DNA of 43,274 bases from Lapidilactobacillus bayanensis (GCF_003946695.1 NZ_RHOX01000019.1:1-43274), one strand, 5' to 3'. Positions 1 to 9,462 are shown, numbered from the stretch's first letter. Program-made: numbers and translations. The notes: a model not told the origin generated them from the letters alone.

Positions 1-165
1 GCTTTAGCTGTTACTACAAGACCTGTCTTGGAGACAATTTTGCAAAAATTGGCTTCAAGCAGTGTCCACCACGTTCCGGCGAAAGTATTTATTTTCCCTC
101 ACGGTACTCACTACACTGCATAAGCAACCTTTGCGCAAACGCGAAGAGCAGCAAAATAACAATTT
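1..165. repeat. Right part of palindromic block B (cut by window edge)
   Basis: This stretch closely matches 3668-3800. It carries the segment with ACCTGTCTTGGAGACAATTT, the right stem arm GTATTTATTTTCCCTCAC at 85-102, and then the GCAACCTTTGCGC arm. The complementary left arm would lie upstream of base 1, so the element probably continues outside the window. No gene is supported here; the short open frames on both strands are a consequence of the palindrome. Confidence 0.8.
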
Positions 166-438
166 TCGTTCCCACACTTCACCTTTCGTAATCGATTTAC
201 CAAGCCGTGAATGTTTTCCGCAATTAAATTGCGTCATGCCAATTTTAAAGTGTTATCATTACTGCCATGGGCTAAAATTAATGTGAGTTCTTAGATCATC
301 TTAGCCACAGAATAACCTTATTTGTTTTACTTTTTTGTAGAATAGCTTATCATATATTTGATTCATATTTAATAAAACAAAGTCCCGTGAAACAATGGGT
401 TATTCAATTTTTTAGTAATTTTTTCAAAGGGAGAAATT

Positions 439-3216
439 ATGATGGACAAACAAAAAAATGGCCGCGACTACGCGGCTGAGGATCTCAAGCAAGTTTATCA
501 GGAACTAAATTCTAGTCAAACAGGTCTCTCATCTCAACAGGCAACCAAATTATTAGAAAAAGTTGGTCCCAATACGATTCAAAAGACCCAACGAGAATCG
601 CAATTCAAAGTTTTTATCAAAAACTTTGTCAGTTTAATGGCAATTTTACTTTGGGTCAGTGGTTTTGTAGCAATTGCTGCTGGCACCACCGAATTAGGAA
701 TTGCGATTTGGTGTGTTAATATCATTAACGGCCTCTTTAGTTTTTACCAACAACACGCCGCGCAAAAGGCGACCGATTCGCTATTAAAGATGTTGCCTTC
801 TTACACAAAAGTTTATCGTGATGAAAAGTCACAACAAATTGAAACTTCACAAATGGTCCCTGGCGATGTTTTTACATTGCAAGCTGGTGATTCCGTACCA
901 ACTGATGCGCGAATTTTAAAAGCGACTTCCTTACAAGTCGATGAATCAGCTTTGACTGGTGAATCCGTTCCCGAATCAAAAAGTGCCGCTTATAAAAAAG
1001 GCGAAGGTCAATTTGCTGAAAGTAATATGATCTATGCCGGCACCAACGTCGGCAATGGTACTGCTACTGCGATTACGATTGCTACCGGAATGAATACCGA
1101 ATTTGGTCGCATTGCCAAATTAACGCACAGTCAAAAGAAATCCGTTAGTCCCTTGCAACTAGAACTCAACCGTTTGACCAAACAAATTTCGCTGATTGCC
1201 ATCGCTATCGGCGTTGCTTTTTTCATTGCTGCCATCTTCTTTGTTCATTACCCAGTCGCCAAATCGTTTATTTTTGCTCTAGGTATGATTGTTGCCTTTA
1301 TTCCTGAAGGTTTGTTGCCAACCGTCACCTTATCCTTGGCTCGCGGCGTGCAGCGAATGGCTAAGAAACACGCCCTAGTAAAAGATCTGAACAGTATCGA
1401 GACGTTAGGTGAAACGACAGTCATTTGTTCTGATAAAACTGGGACGTTGACGCAAAATCAAATGACCATTGATCATGTTTGGCTTCCTAGTAAAGAATAC
1501 GAAGTTACCGGCAAAGGTTATTACAACAACGGTAAAATCCAATTCAACGGTCAAGATATTGATTTAAAAAACGAAGCCGATCTTAACTTATTAGTTAATA
1601 TTTCCGCCTTAGACAATGACACTCAAGTTCAAGAAGTCGATGGTAAAGCCAAAATTCTCGGTACGCCGACTGAAGCTTCGTTGATTATCCTCGCTAAGAA
1701 GGCCGGTTTAGACACTGACGCATTAGTCAAAAACAGCACACGGCTCAAAGAGTTCCCCTTCGATTCTGATCGTAAACGGATGTCCACAATTGATAGCATT
1801 GACGAAACTACCTCCCGTTTGTGCCTAAAGGGTTCATTAAGCGATACTTTAAAACTCTGTCCTTATATTTTAGATGATGGCAAAGTTCGTCCACTCACAC
1901 CTGCCGATCGCAAAAAGATCGGTGAGGTCAACAAAAATTATGCTGCCAAAGGTTTACGTTCAATGGCCATCGCCTATCGCGATCTCAAGCCAATGTCTAC
2001 TACTGAATTAACAGACTTAACCACTGAACAAGCCGAACAAGAATTAGTTTTCGTTGGCTTAACGGCCATGTCAGATCCTCCGCGTGAAGAAGTTTTTGAT
2101 GCCGTCAAGAAATGTCATGCCGCCAATATCAAAATCATCATGGTCACTGGTGATAGTACCTTGACTGCAAAATCAATTGCAACCCAAATCGGAATTGTTA
2201 GCGATCAAGCACGTGTCGTCACTGGCGCCGAATTAGATAAAATGAATGACGCCGAATTAGGCGAAGCACTTGCCGGCGAAATTATTTTCGCACGGGTCGC
2301 ACCTGAACAGAAGTATAAAATCGTCTCTGCACTACAGGCTCGCGGCGAAATTGTTGCTTCAACCGGCGATGGTGTTAATGACGCCCCCGCCTTGAAAAAA
2401 GCCGACATCGGCGTAGCTATGGGTAAAATGGGTACTGATGTTGCTAAAGACGCTGCCGATATGATTTTAACTGACGATAACTTTGCCTCAATCGTCTCTG
2501 CTATCGAAGAGGGTCGTGCTGTTTACAGCAACATTCAAAAATTCCTGATTTATATTTTAACTTCTAATGTTCCTGAAGCCATGCCATCAGTACTCTTCTT
2601 ATTTAGTCGCGGTATAATTCCTTTGCCACTAACAGTTATGCAAATTTTAACCGTCGACTTAGGAACCGATTTAATTCCAGCAATCGGCTTAGGCTCTGAA
2701 CAAGCTGAATCAGGAATCATGAATCAGCCCCCCCGGCGCCGCGACGCACATTTGCTTAACAAGAGTGTTATTTGGAAAGCTTTCGCCTGGTACGGCTTGA
2801 TGGCCTCAGCCATTTCCACATTTGCTTACTTCTTTACCAATATGCAAAACGGTTGGCCCAAAATTGCTCTCGCCAGCAGTGGCTACAATTACCGTGAAGC
2901 CACAACGATGACTTTAGCTGCGATTGTCTTCACGCAGATTGCTGCCGTCATGAACTGCCGGACACAAAAAGCGTCCGTCTTCAAGAATGGCCTCTTTTCT
3001 AATCACCTTATTTGGGTTGGGATTATTTTTGAAATCTGCCTACTAGCTGTCTTAGTTTACACGCCATTCTTCCAAGGCTTGTTCAACACCGCACCGCTTA
3101 ACGTTAACGATTGGCTATTCTTAGCCTGCATTCCAATTCCACTCTTCTTAATTGAAGAATTGCGCAAATATATTGCGCGTAAAATCGTCTCTAGAAAAGT
3201 TAGTGCGATTAATTAA
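439..3216 (+). CDS. P2-type cation-transporting ATPase (Na,K-ATPase-like)
   Basis: This is a 925-residue P-type ATPase of the plasma membrane that couples ATP hydrolysis to cation transport. It has the TGES actuator loop at residues 173-176, the phosphorylation motif DKTGTLT with Asp332, and the hinge TGDGVND at 642-648. The M4 motif is PEGLLPTVTL (Pro289), followed by a segment ending in SIETLGETTVICSDKTGT. This PEGLL form and the C-terminal arrangement resemble animal Na,K-/H,K-ATPases (P2C) more than bacterial Ca2+ ATPases with PEGLP. The ion, Na+, K+ or Ca2+, cannot be read from the sequence. Two adjacent ATG codons (439 and 442) follow AAAGGGAG. The gene stands alone and is flanked by palindromic repeats on both sides, with no clear terminator. 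Length is normal for a P2 ATPase. Confidence 0.93.
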   Translation: MMDKQKNGRDYAAEDLKQVYQELNSSQTGLSSQQATKLLEKVGPNTIQKTQRESQFKVFIKNFVSLMAILLWVSGFVAIAAGTTELGIAIWCVNIINGLFSFYQQHAAQKATDSLLKMLPSYTKVYRDEKSQQIETSQMVPGDVFTLQAGDSVPTDARILKATSLQVDESALTGESVPESKSAAYKKGEGQFAESNMIYAGTNVGNGTATAITIATGMNTEFGRIAKLTHSQKKSVSPLQLELNRLTKQISLIAIAIGVAFFIAAIFFVHYPVAKSFIFALGMIVAFIPEGLLPTVTLSLARGVQRMAKKHALVKDLNSIETLGETTVICSDKTGTLTQNQMTIDHVWLPSKEYEVTGKGYYNNGKIQFNGQDIDLKNEADLNLLVNISALDNDTQVQEVDGKAKILGTPTEASLIILAKKAGLDTDALVKNSTRLKEFPFDSDRKRMSTIDSIDETTSRLCLKGSLSDTLKLCPYILDDGKVRPLTPADRKKIGEVNKNYAAKGLRSMAIAYRDLKPMSTTELTDLTTEQAEQELVFVGLTAMSDPPREEVFDAVKKCHAANIKIIMVTGDSTLTAKSIATQIGIVSDQARVVTGAELDKMNDAELGEALAGEIIFARVAPEQKYKIVSALQARGEIVASTGDGVNDAPALKKADIGVAMGKMGTDVAKDAADMILTDDNFASIVSAIEEGRAVYSNIQKFLIYILTSNVPEAMPSVLFLFSRGIIPLPLTVMQILTVDLGTDLIPAIGLGSEQAESGIMNQPPRRRDAHLLNKSVIWKAFAWYGLMASAISTFAYFFTNMQNGWPKIALASSGYNYREATTMTLAAIVFTQIAAVMNCRTQKASVFKNGLFSNHLIWVGIIFEICLLAVLVYTPFFQGLFNTAPLNVNDWLFLACIPIPLFLIEELRKYIARKIVSRKVSAIN

Positions 3217-3227
3217 CAATTTATATT

Positions 3228-3505
3228 GTGGTTCTCCGTGCCTGCGGAAAATGCGCTGGTGGAACGCTGCGAGCATTGGTTTGAACCGAATAAAATCCAA
3301 AACCAATTATAAATGATAAATCCTAGAACTATTATTTTGCGTTTCTTCGTGCCTGCGGGAAATGCGCTGGTGGAACGCTGCGAGCATTGGTTTGAGCCGA
3401 ATAAAAACCAATTCGTCTCAAACTCAAGCTTTGTTGTAAGTGGTAAACCACTAACAACAATTCCGCGGCTGACCGCGATTTCCCTCTGGCACTGACTAAA
3501 GTGCA
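3228..3505. repeat. Palindromic block A with duplicated left arm
   Basis: A left arm beginning GTGCCTGCGG and containing GCGCTGGTGGAACGCTGCGAG occurs twice, at about 3239-3306 and 3350-3415. The right arm, ending GATTTCCCTCTGGCACTGAC near 3495, pairs with it (GTGCC..GGGAAAT against ATTTCCC..GGCAC). The apex holds a strong inner hairpin at about 3431-3461 (TTGTTGT-AGTGGT / ACCACT-ACAACAA). An inverted copy lies at about 31640-31806. There is no protein support on either strand. Confidence 0.8.
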
Positions 3506-3577
3506 TCAGTACAACTAAACTTCTAATTTATACTTTTCAAAATTAGAAGGTAGTTTAACCACTCATCAATTCAGTGC

Positions 3578-3800
3578 TTGTGTAAAGGTTGCCCTCTCGT
3601 TTGTTTAGTGAGGGAAAATAAATACCGCTCAGTGGTGAAATTGTTGTTAGTAATTTATTACTTACAACAAGACCTGTCTTGGAGACAATTTTGCAAAAAT
3701 TGGCTTCAAGCAGTGTCCACCACGTTCCAGCGCAAGTATTTATTTTCCCTCACGGCATTCGCGACACTCCATACGCAACCTTTACGCAAACGCGAAGAAG
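3578..3800. repeat. Palindromic block B (complete copy)
   Basis: This is a large imperfect palindrome. The outer arms contain GTGTAAAGGTTGC (about 3582-3594) and GCAACCTTTACGC (about 3777-3789). The inner arms are perfect: GTGAGGGAAAATAAATAC at 3608-3625 and GTATTTATTTTCCCTCAC at 3736-3753. It follows block A directly, and the A-B pair recurs inverted at 31310-31810. It could fold as a long hairpin in RNA or as a cruciform in DNA. There are no transposase, target-site or coding signs. Confidence 0.8.
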
Positions 3801-3848
3801 TACAAATTAAACAGTTTTAGTGGATTCCCCCTACGTTCCATGTGATGC

Positions 3849-3880
3849 AAAAAGCACCGAAGACACATTGTCTTCGGTGC
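3849..3880 (-). terminator. Rho-independent terminator of the dehydratase gene
   Basis: On the minus strand a 12-bp perfect stem GCACCGAAGACA / TGTCTTCGGTGC (3854-3880) is followed by five T residues, directly downstream of the stop codon at 3887. Confidence 0.9.
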
Positions 3881-3886
3881 TTATTT

Positions 3887-6800
3887 TTATTCAGCAATGG
3901 CTGTAACTTTTGCTAATTGCTCCGTTTTAGTCAAATTCTTATTCGCCGTTGCTAACATCAGACGAATTCGATTCAATTGATTGACCACAGAAGTGCCAGG
4001 ATCATAATCGATCGGTGAAATATTCGCGCCTGGAAATTGCCGGCGTAATTCCTTGATCATTCCTTTACCAACAATATGGTTCGGTAAGCAGCCAAATGGT
4101 TGCATACAGATAATATTAGGGACATCCGTCTTCAGTAACTCAATCATTTCACCAGTCAAGAACCAACCTTCACCAGTTTGATTACCTAATGACAAGACTT
4201 TGCTGGCGTCATTAGCTAAATCTTCAATGGCTGCGATCCCCGTAAAACGACTTGATGACGTCAACGCTTTTTGCATTGGCTTCTCACACCATTTGATAAC
4301 TTGCATCCCCAGTTCGGCAATCCATTTGCCTTTGACTGAAGAACCGAACTCATCATGTTTATAAATTTGGTTGAAGAAAGAATAATTCATGAAACCGACA
4401 ATATCAGGTACAACTGCTTCTGCACCTTCTGATTCAAGTAAATGTACCACATCATTGTTAGCAATCGGTGAATATTTGACTAGGATTTCGCCAACAACAC
4501 CGACTCGTGGCTTAACCACGTCACGCAACGGTACCGTATCAAAATCTCTGACAATTTGAGGGACGTTCTTTTTAAACTCGCGGAAACTGCCATTTTCAAC
4601 ATTTGCCCGGACAATTTTGAGCCATTCTTCATGCATTCGATCAACTCGACCGGCCTCAACTTCATAAGGTCGGGTCCGATAAACAACACGTTCGAATAAA
4701 TCACCGTATAAGAACGCAATCGCCACCCGCTTCAACAACGGCAAGGTGAAATTAAACCCAGGTGTATCTTCAACACCTTGATTGCCTAACGACAAGGAAA
4801 CAACAGGTACGTTCTCAAAGCCAGCGTCTTTTAGTGCCTTACGAATTAACGGAATATAGTTGGTAGCCCGACAGCCACCACCCGTTTGTGTCATCATGAC
4901 AGCTGTCTTAGTTAAATCATACTTACCTGATTGCAACGCCTCAATCATTTGACCAATTGAAATAATTGCTGGATAACAAGCATCGTTATTAACGAATTGT
5001 TGACCAACATCAACAGCTTTACGATCTTCCATTGGTAGATTAACAACGTTGTAACCAGAAGCTTGTAAGGCAACATCAACTAAACCATGCTGGTGAATCG
5101 GTGACATCATTGGTAATAACAAAGTGTAACCTTGAGCCTGCATATCTTTGGTAAAAGTCACTGGCTTAGGATCATCATGTAATTTTTCTGGTTCGATCTG
5201 GCGTTTATTCCGTTCAATAACGGCCGCTTTAAGCGAACGTAGACGAATGCGGACGGCACCCATATTAGTACCCTCATCAATCTTCAAAGCCGTGTAAAGG
5301 CGGTTATATTGACTCATAATCTCTTCGACTTGATCCGCATCGATTGCATCCAGGCCACAACCAAATGAATTCAACTGAACAAATTCTAACTGTGGTGTTT
5401 TAGCAGCCACACGTGCTGCGGCGTACAACCGAGAATGATAAACCCACTGATTAACAACGCGCAACCCTTTAACATTACCCAAGTGAGCAATAGAATCTTC
5501 AGTTAAAACATGGAACCCTTCTGCTGTCATCAATTGAGAAATGCCGTGATTAACTTCGGGATCCAAATGATAAGGGCGTCCAGCTAAAACAATTCCGTGT
5601 TCGCCACGTTCACGTAATAAACGCAACGTATCCTCACCGCGATTACGGATTTTCAGTTTGAAGTTATCAAGTTCTTTATAACCTAACTCCAATGCTTCAA
5701 CGACTTCCGCCTTTGTCACACCAAAATCCTTAAAACATTGATACAGATTCTCTGCTGTAGATTGATGATCGGCTAAATTTAAATATGGATTACGATAATC
5801 AACCTGTCCCGAACTAATTTCATCAACATTGTTACGAATGACATCAGGATAAGATTGGACGATTGGACAATTGAAGTGGTTCTGTGCATCTTTGCTTTCA
5901 GCAACTTCATAAACAACCGCTGGGTAAAAAATCGTTGGAATACCCTCATCAATTAACGCTTGAATATGACCATGAACTTGTTTAGCTGGGAAACAAACAG
6001 TATCCGACGGAATTGTTTCCATGCCTTTCTCATATTGCTTCTGGCTACCCTTAGGCGATAATTCTGCCCGAATTCCTAATTTAGTGAAGAAGGTTTGCCA
6101 CAACGGATAATTCTCGTACATATTCAAAACCCGTGGCATTCCAATCACACCCCGTGGTGCCAACTTCTTACGTAATGGCCGATAACTAAATAAGAGTTTG
6201 TATTTCTCTTGGACAAGATTAATCTTGCCGTTTTCTTTAGGTAAGTGTTGCCGTAATCCTCGCGCTTCGCCCTTTTCACAACGGTTACCAGTGACGAATC
6301 GGCGACCATCGTTGAAAATCGTGATTGTTAGCGGACAATTATTTTCACAACCACCACAGTGCATATATTCCTTCGTGAAAGTTAACTGGTCCATTTCAGC
6401 AACGTTCAACATCGTTGTAACGTCGCCTTCATGATAGTTCGCTTGCGCAATCAATCCTGCGCCATAAGCACCCATTAAACCAGCGATGTTCGGCCGAATG
6501 ACTTCACAACCAGCAATTTTTTCAAAAGCCCGAAGAACAGCTTCGTTATAAAAAGTTCCGCCCTGACAAACAATATGTTGACCCATATCTTCTGGCCGTC
6601 GCATTTTGATGACTTTATAAAGGGCGTTCTTAATAATTGAAACAGACAAACCGGCGGCAATATCACCAACGGTCGCACCTTCCTTTTGAACTTGTTTAAC
6701 CTTTGAGTTCATAAAGACGGTACAACGCGAGCCTAGATCAGATGGATGCTTGGCTAATAGAGCTGCTTGGGCAAAGTCACGAATATCATAATTCAAGCCG

Positions 6801-8179
6801 CTGGCAAAAGTTTCCAAGAACGAACCACAACCAGATGAGCAAGCCTCATTCAATTTAATCGTTGACAAAGCATCGTTCTTAATCGTCATGGCCTTCATAT
6901 CCTGGCCGCCAATGTCTAAAATGAAATCAACATCGGGTTGGAAATAATGGGCGGCTTGATAATGAGCCACGGTTTCCACTTCACCGATATCAACCATTAA
7001 TGCATTTTTGATTAAATGTTCACCATAACCCGTAACGGCAGCCTTACCAATCGTGACACCTTCAGGAATTTTACTAGTTAAGTCGCGCATAATTTCTTTG
7101 GCTTTTTCCAGCGGATCACCATCGTTACTATCATAATAGGTGTAGAGAATTTTATGGTCATCACTAATCAATGCCACTTTGGTCGTGGTTGACCCAGCAT
7201 CAATGCCCAGAAAAGCAACACCTTGATAACTAGCTAAGTCACGCGTTTCAACTTTAGCCTGCGCGTGACGTTTACGGAATTCTTGCAATTCATCGTCGTC
7301 TTTAAATAATGGATCTAACGAATGAGCCGGCTTCATCACAGAATCATCGCCGTTTTCCAAGCGATCCATAATTTCTGCTAAATTACTCTCTGGTTCTTCA
7401 ACCGCGTATAAGGCAGCACCTTTAGCAACGAATAACTGCGGATCCTCTGGAAAGATTACTTGTTCTGGCGTCAAATGCAGCGTCTCAATGAAGCGGTAAC
7501 GTAGTTGATCCATGAAGTATAACGGTCCACCTAAGAAGGCGACATTACCTTTAATTTTATGACCGGCTGCTAAACCAGAGATCGTTTGGTTAACAACCGC
7601 TTGAAAAATACTAGCGGAAATATCACTCTTAGCAACACCATCATTAATTAGCGGCTGCACATCGGTTTTAGCAAAGACACCACAACGACTGGCAATCGGA
7701 TAAATTGTCTTGGCATCCTTGGCCATTTCATTTAAGCCGTCAGCGTCCGTCTTCAGCAAAACAGCCATTTGGTCGATAAACGCACCGGTACCACCGGCAC
7801 AGCTACCGTTCATCCGTTGCTCTAAAGACGCACCGAAAAACGTAATTTTAGCATCTTCGCCACCCAATTCAATACTAACGTCTGTTTTAGGAATCAATGT
7901 TTCAACGGTCTTCGTGCAAGCAATCACTTCTTGTACAAACTTTAATTCCAACAGATGAGCTAATCCCATACCGCCCGAACCAGTAATCGTAAAGGAAATC
8001 GGTGTCGTTGCACCAACTTCAGCAATCGCTTCTTGCAAAATCTTTTGACTAGCAGCTTTAACATCGGAGAAATGCCGCTCATAGCGGGCAAACTTCGTAT
8101 TGTAATCCGCATCCATGATTACTAATTTAACTGTTGTCGAACCAACATCAATGCCGCCGAATAACATATTTGTAGACAT
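3887..8179 (-). CDS. Giant 2-hydroxyacyl-CoA dehydratase/activase fusion protein
   Basis: This 1430-residue cytoplasmic protein begins with two BadF/BadG/BcrA-type (ASKHA) ATPase domains. The first starts at GGIDVGSTTVK near residue 9, the second at GIDAGSTTTK near residue 325. Each keeps the activase cysteines: GSCAGGTG with SRCGVF, and EACSSGCGSF with SRCTVF, which in known activases hold a 4Fe-4S cluster between subunits. A Cys-rich segment HCGGCENNC near residue 606 leads into a DUF2229-like region and a C-terminal HgdB-like dehydratase-related region. Known activases drive electrons into 2-hydroxyacyl-CoA dehydratases by ATP hydrolysis; the substrate of the long fused forms is unknown. 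A start at 8179 follows GGAGGAG. A TetR gene lies 143 bp upstream on the same strand, and a 7-bp inverted repeat (TAGAGAA / TTCTCTA, 8232-8254) lies in the leader. Confidence is high for the family and low for the reaction. Confidence 0.9.
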   Translation of the reverse strand: MSTNMLFGGIDVGSTTVKLVIMDADYNTKFARYERHFSDVKAASQKILQEAIAEVGATTPISFTITGSGGMGLAHLLELKFVQEVIACTKTVETLIPKTDVSIELGGEDAKITFFGASLEQRMNGSCAGGTGAFIDQMAVLLKTDADGLNEMAKDAKTIYPIASRCGVFAKTDVQPLINDGVAKSDISASIFQAVVNQTISGLAAGHKIKGNVAFLGGPLYFMDQLRYRFIETLHLTPEQVIFPEDPQLFVAKGAALYAVEEPESNLAEIMDRLENGDDSVMKPAHSLDPLFKDDDELQEFRKRHAQAKVETRDLASYQGVAFLGIDAGSTTTKVALISDDHKILYTYYDSNDGDPLEKAKEIMRDLTSKIPEGVTIGKAAVTGYGEHLIKNALMVDIGEVETVAHYQAAHYFQPDVDFILDIGGQDMKAMTIKNDALSTIKLNEACSSGCGSFLETFASGLNYDIRDFAQAALLAKHPSDLGSRCTVFMNSKVKQVQKEGATVGDIAAGLSVSIIKNALYKVIKMRRPEDMGQHIVCQGGTFYNEAVLRAFEKIAGCEVIRPNIAGLMGAYGAGLIAQANYHEGDVTTMLNVAEMDQLTFTKEYMHCGGCENNCPLTITIFNDGRRFVTGNRCEKGEARGLRQHLPKENGKINLVQEKYKLLFSYRPLRKKLAPRGVIGMPRVLNMYENYPLWQTFFTKLGIRAELSPKGSQKQYEKGMETIPSDTVCFPAKQVHGHIQALIDEGIPTIFYPAVVYEVAESKDAQNHFNCPIVQSYPDVIRNNVDEISSGQVDYRNPYLNLADHQSTAENLYQCFKDFGVTKAEVVEALELGYKELDNFKLKIRNRGEDTLRLLRERGEHGIVLAGRPYHLDPEVNHGISQLMTAEGFHVLTEDSIAHLGNVKGLRVVNQWVYHSRLYAAARVAAKTPQLEFVQLNSFGCGLDAIDADQVEEIMSQYNRLYTALKIDEGTNMGAVRIRLRSLKAAVIERNKRQIEPEKLHDDPKPVTFTKDMQAQGYTLLLPMMSPIHQHGLVDVALQASGYNVVNLPMEDRKAVDVGQQFVNNDACYPAIISIGQMIEALQSGKYDLTKTAVMMTQTGGGCRATNYIPLIRKALKDAGFENVPVVSLSLGNQGVEDTPGFNFTLPLLKRVAIAFLYGDLFERVVYRTRPYEVEAGRVDRMHEEWLKIVRANVENGSFREFKKNVPQIVRDFDTVPLRDVVKPRVGVVGEILVKYSPIANNDVVHLLESEGAEAVVPDIVGFMNYSFFNQIYKHDEFGSSVKGKWIAELGMQVIKWCEKPMQKALTSSSRFTGIAAIEDLANDASKVLSLGNQTGEGWFLTGEMIELLKTDVPNIICMQPFGCLPNHIVGKGMIKELRRQFPGANISPIDYDPGTSVVNQLNRIRLMLATANKNLTKTEQLAKVTAIAE

Positions 8180-8322
8180 ATAAGAACTCCTCCATGCTAA
8201 GCAATTACGGAAATATTAACTGCCAACTTTTTAGAGAACATCTGCTATTCTCTATCATTGTGGCAGCAGTATCTTTTTGCACTGTTACAACATTACAAAT
8301 CGTTCACTTAAAAACTTATTTA

Positions 8323-8970
8323 TTAGGCAGACAAACCGCGCATCAAAAACGCGACGCACTCTTGAGTTTGCTGCTCGATATCCAATGGCTCATCACTCAT
8401 TAATGTGTTCGGTAATAAATAGCCGAGAATAACACTGACAATATAACGACTGATCCGCATCGGATCCCACTCGATTAACTCACCTTTATTTTGATAATCC
8501 TGTAACATGTCGCTAAGTCGATGGTTAATTAGTGTGTTCAATCGCGAAGTTAACATAATCAGCAATTGCGGATTGCGCCCCATTTCTTGGACGAAAATTT
8601 TAAATTCACTGCGATGGCCCATCACAAAACTCATGCGGTCATGAACGATATAATTTAAAAAATCTACGAAATGTGGCAAAGATTCTGTTTGCAGTTGGTT
8701 AACGAAATCACTGGCAACCAACGGCAAAACTTCACCAATAAACGGTTCCAGGACCGCATGCAACAGCTGATTCTTAGTCTTGAACTGCGAAAAAACCGTC
8801 CCCTCAGAAACACCAGCTAATTTAGCAATCTCATAAGTACTCGTCCGATCGTAACCAACCTTACTAAAAAGCACTAAACTCGCCTTTAAAACCGACTGCT
8901 GCTTCTTAGAAAGTGGCGCCACAACCTTCTCATGCTGAACATCATCAATCATTGTTTCAGTATTGCTCAT
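8323..8970 (-). CDS. TetR/AcrR family transcriptional regulator
   Basis: This is a 215-residue repressor-type protein. The N-terminal helix-turn-helix is typical of TetR: a segment ending ASLVLFSKVGYDRTSTYEIA, then KLAGVSEGTVFSQFKTKNQL at about residues 30-65. The remaining 150 residues form the ligand-binding domain and show no recognisable ligand signature. It lies just upstream of, and in the same orientation as, the dehydratase/activase gene, so control of that gene is likely by position. A near-perfect palindrome at 9017-9040, about 47 bp before its start, is a good autoregulatory operator. No terminator is visible between the two genes, so co-transcription is possible. Confidence 0.92.
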   Translation of the reverse strand: MSNTETMIDDVQHEKVVAPLSKKQQSVLKASLVLFSKVGYDRTSTYEIAKLAGVSEGTVFSQFKTKNQLLHAVLEPFIGEVLPLVASDFVNQLQTESLPHFVDFLNYIVHDRMSFVMGHRSEFKIFVQEMGRNPQLLIMLTSRLNTLINHRLSDMLQDYQNKGELIEWDPMRISRYIVSVILGYLLPNTLMSDEPLDIEQQTQECVAFLMRGLSA

Positions 8971-9016
8971 ACTAAACCTCGCTCATCCACCAATAATATT
9001 TAAAAAGAGTTATCCA

Positions 9017-9040
9017 TTTATTGAGTGAGTACTCAATAAA
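9017..9040. promoter_or_regulatory. Probable TetR operator
   Basis: Perfect 10-bp arms TTTATTGAGT and ACTCAATAAA are separated by GAGT. It lies 47 bp upstream of the TetR start codon. Size and symmetry match TetR-family operators; the assignment rests on position and symmetry. Confidence 0.7.
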
Positions 9041-9099
9041 TAAATTATAAACCGCACAAATTCCACAACAAGGCTTATTAGAAATATTCCAAAATCATA

Positions 9100-9338
9100 T
9101 AGAGTGCGAAAGCCAACGGGTTGGGTGTTTGTATTTAAACGGGAAGATTGATGCATGTCAATGCAGCAATCTTCACGCTTAAATACACGACACCCAGTTG
9201 GCTTGAACACGTTTCAAAATCAGAGTGCAAAAGACAACGAATTGGTGAGATGCTTTTAAATGGAAAGATTGATGCGTGTCAACGCAGCAAGATTTTCACT
9301 TAAATTTCGTACCACCAGTTGCTTTTCGCGCGTTTCAA
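9100..9338 (+). repeat. Two tandem copies of the 117-bp hairpin family E
   Basis: Copies lie at 9100-9217 (left end TAGAGTGCGAAAGCCAACGG, right end GAACACGTTTCA) and 9222-9338 (more diverged, ending GCGCGTTTCA). In the first, GGGTGT..GTATTTAAACGGGAAGATTG pairs with CAATCTTC..TTAAATAC..ACACCC, giving a long imperfect hairpin. A further decayed trace starts near 9342. No gene lies in 9041-9701. Confidence 0.85.
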
Positions 9339-9462
9339 ACCAGAATGCAACGATCCCAATCACCAATGAGCATTAAAATAGCCAAGAAAAAAGTCTAATT
9401 CTCAGACGCCTTCCCTGGCTATCTCAGCACCAAACTCGACTCAACTTTCGAACTACTCCCAT

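Noticed and set aside
3213-3506. Open frames on both strands through the palindromic block with a repeated SNQCSQRSTSAF peptide
   Set aside because: The repeated peptide comes from the duplicated left arm of block A; there is no ribosome binding site, and the same DNA is found intergenically elsewhere.
9342-9420. Further family E copy after 9338
   Set aside because: Only a short AGAATGCAACGATCCC resemblance; no right end could be found.
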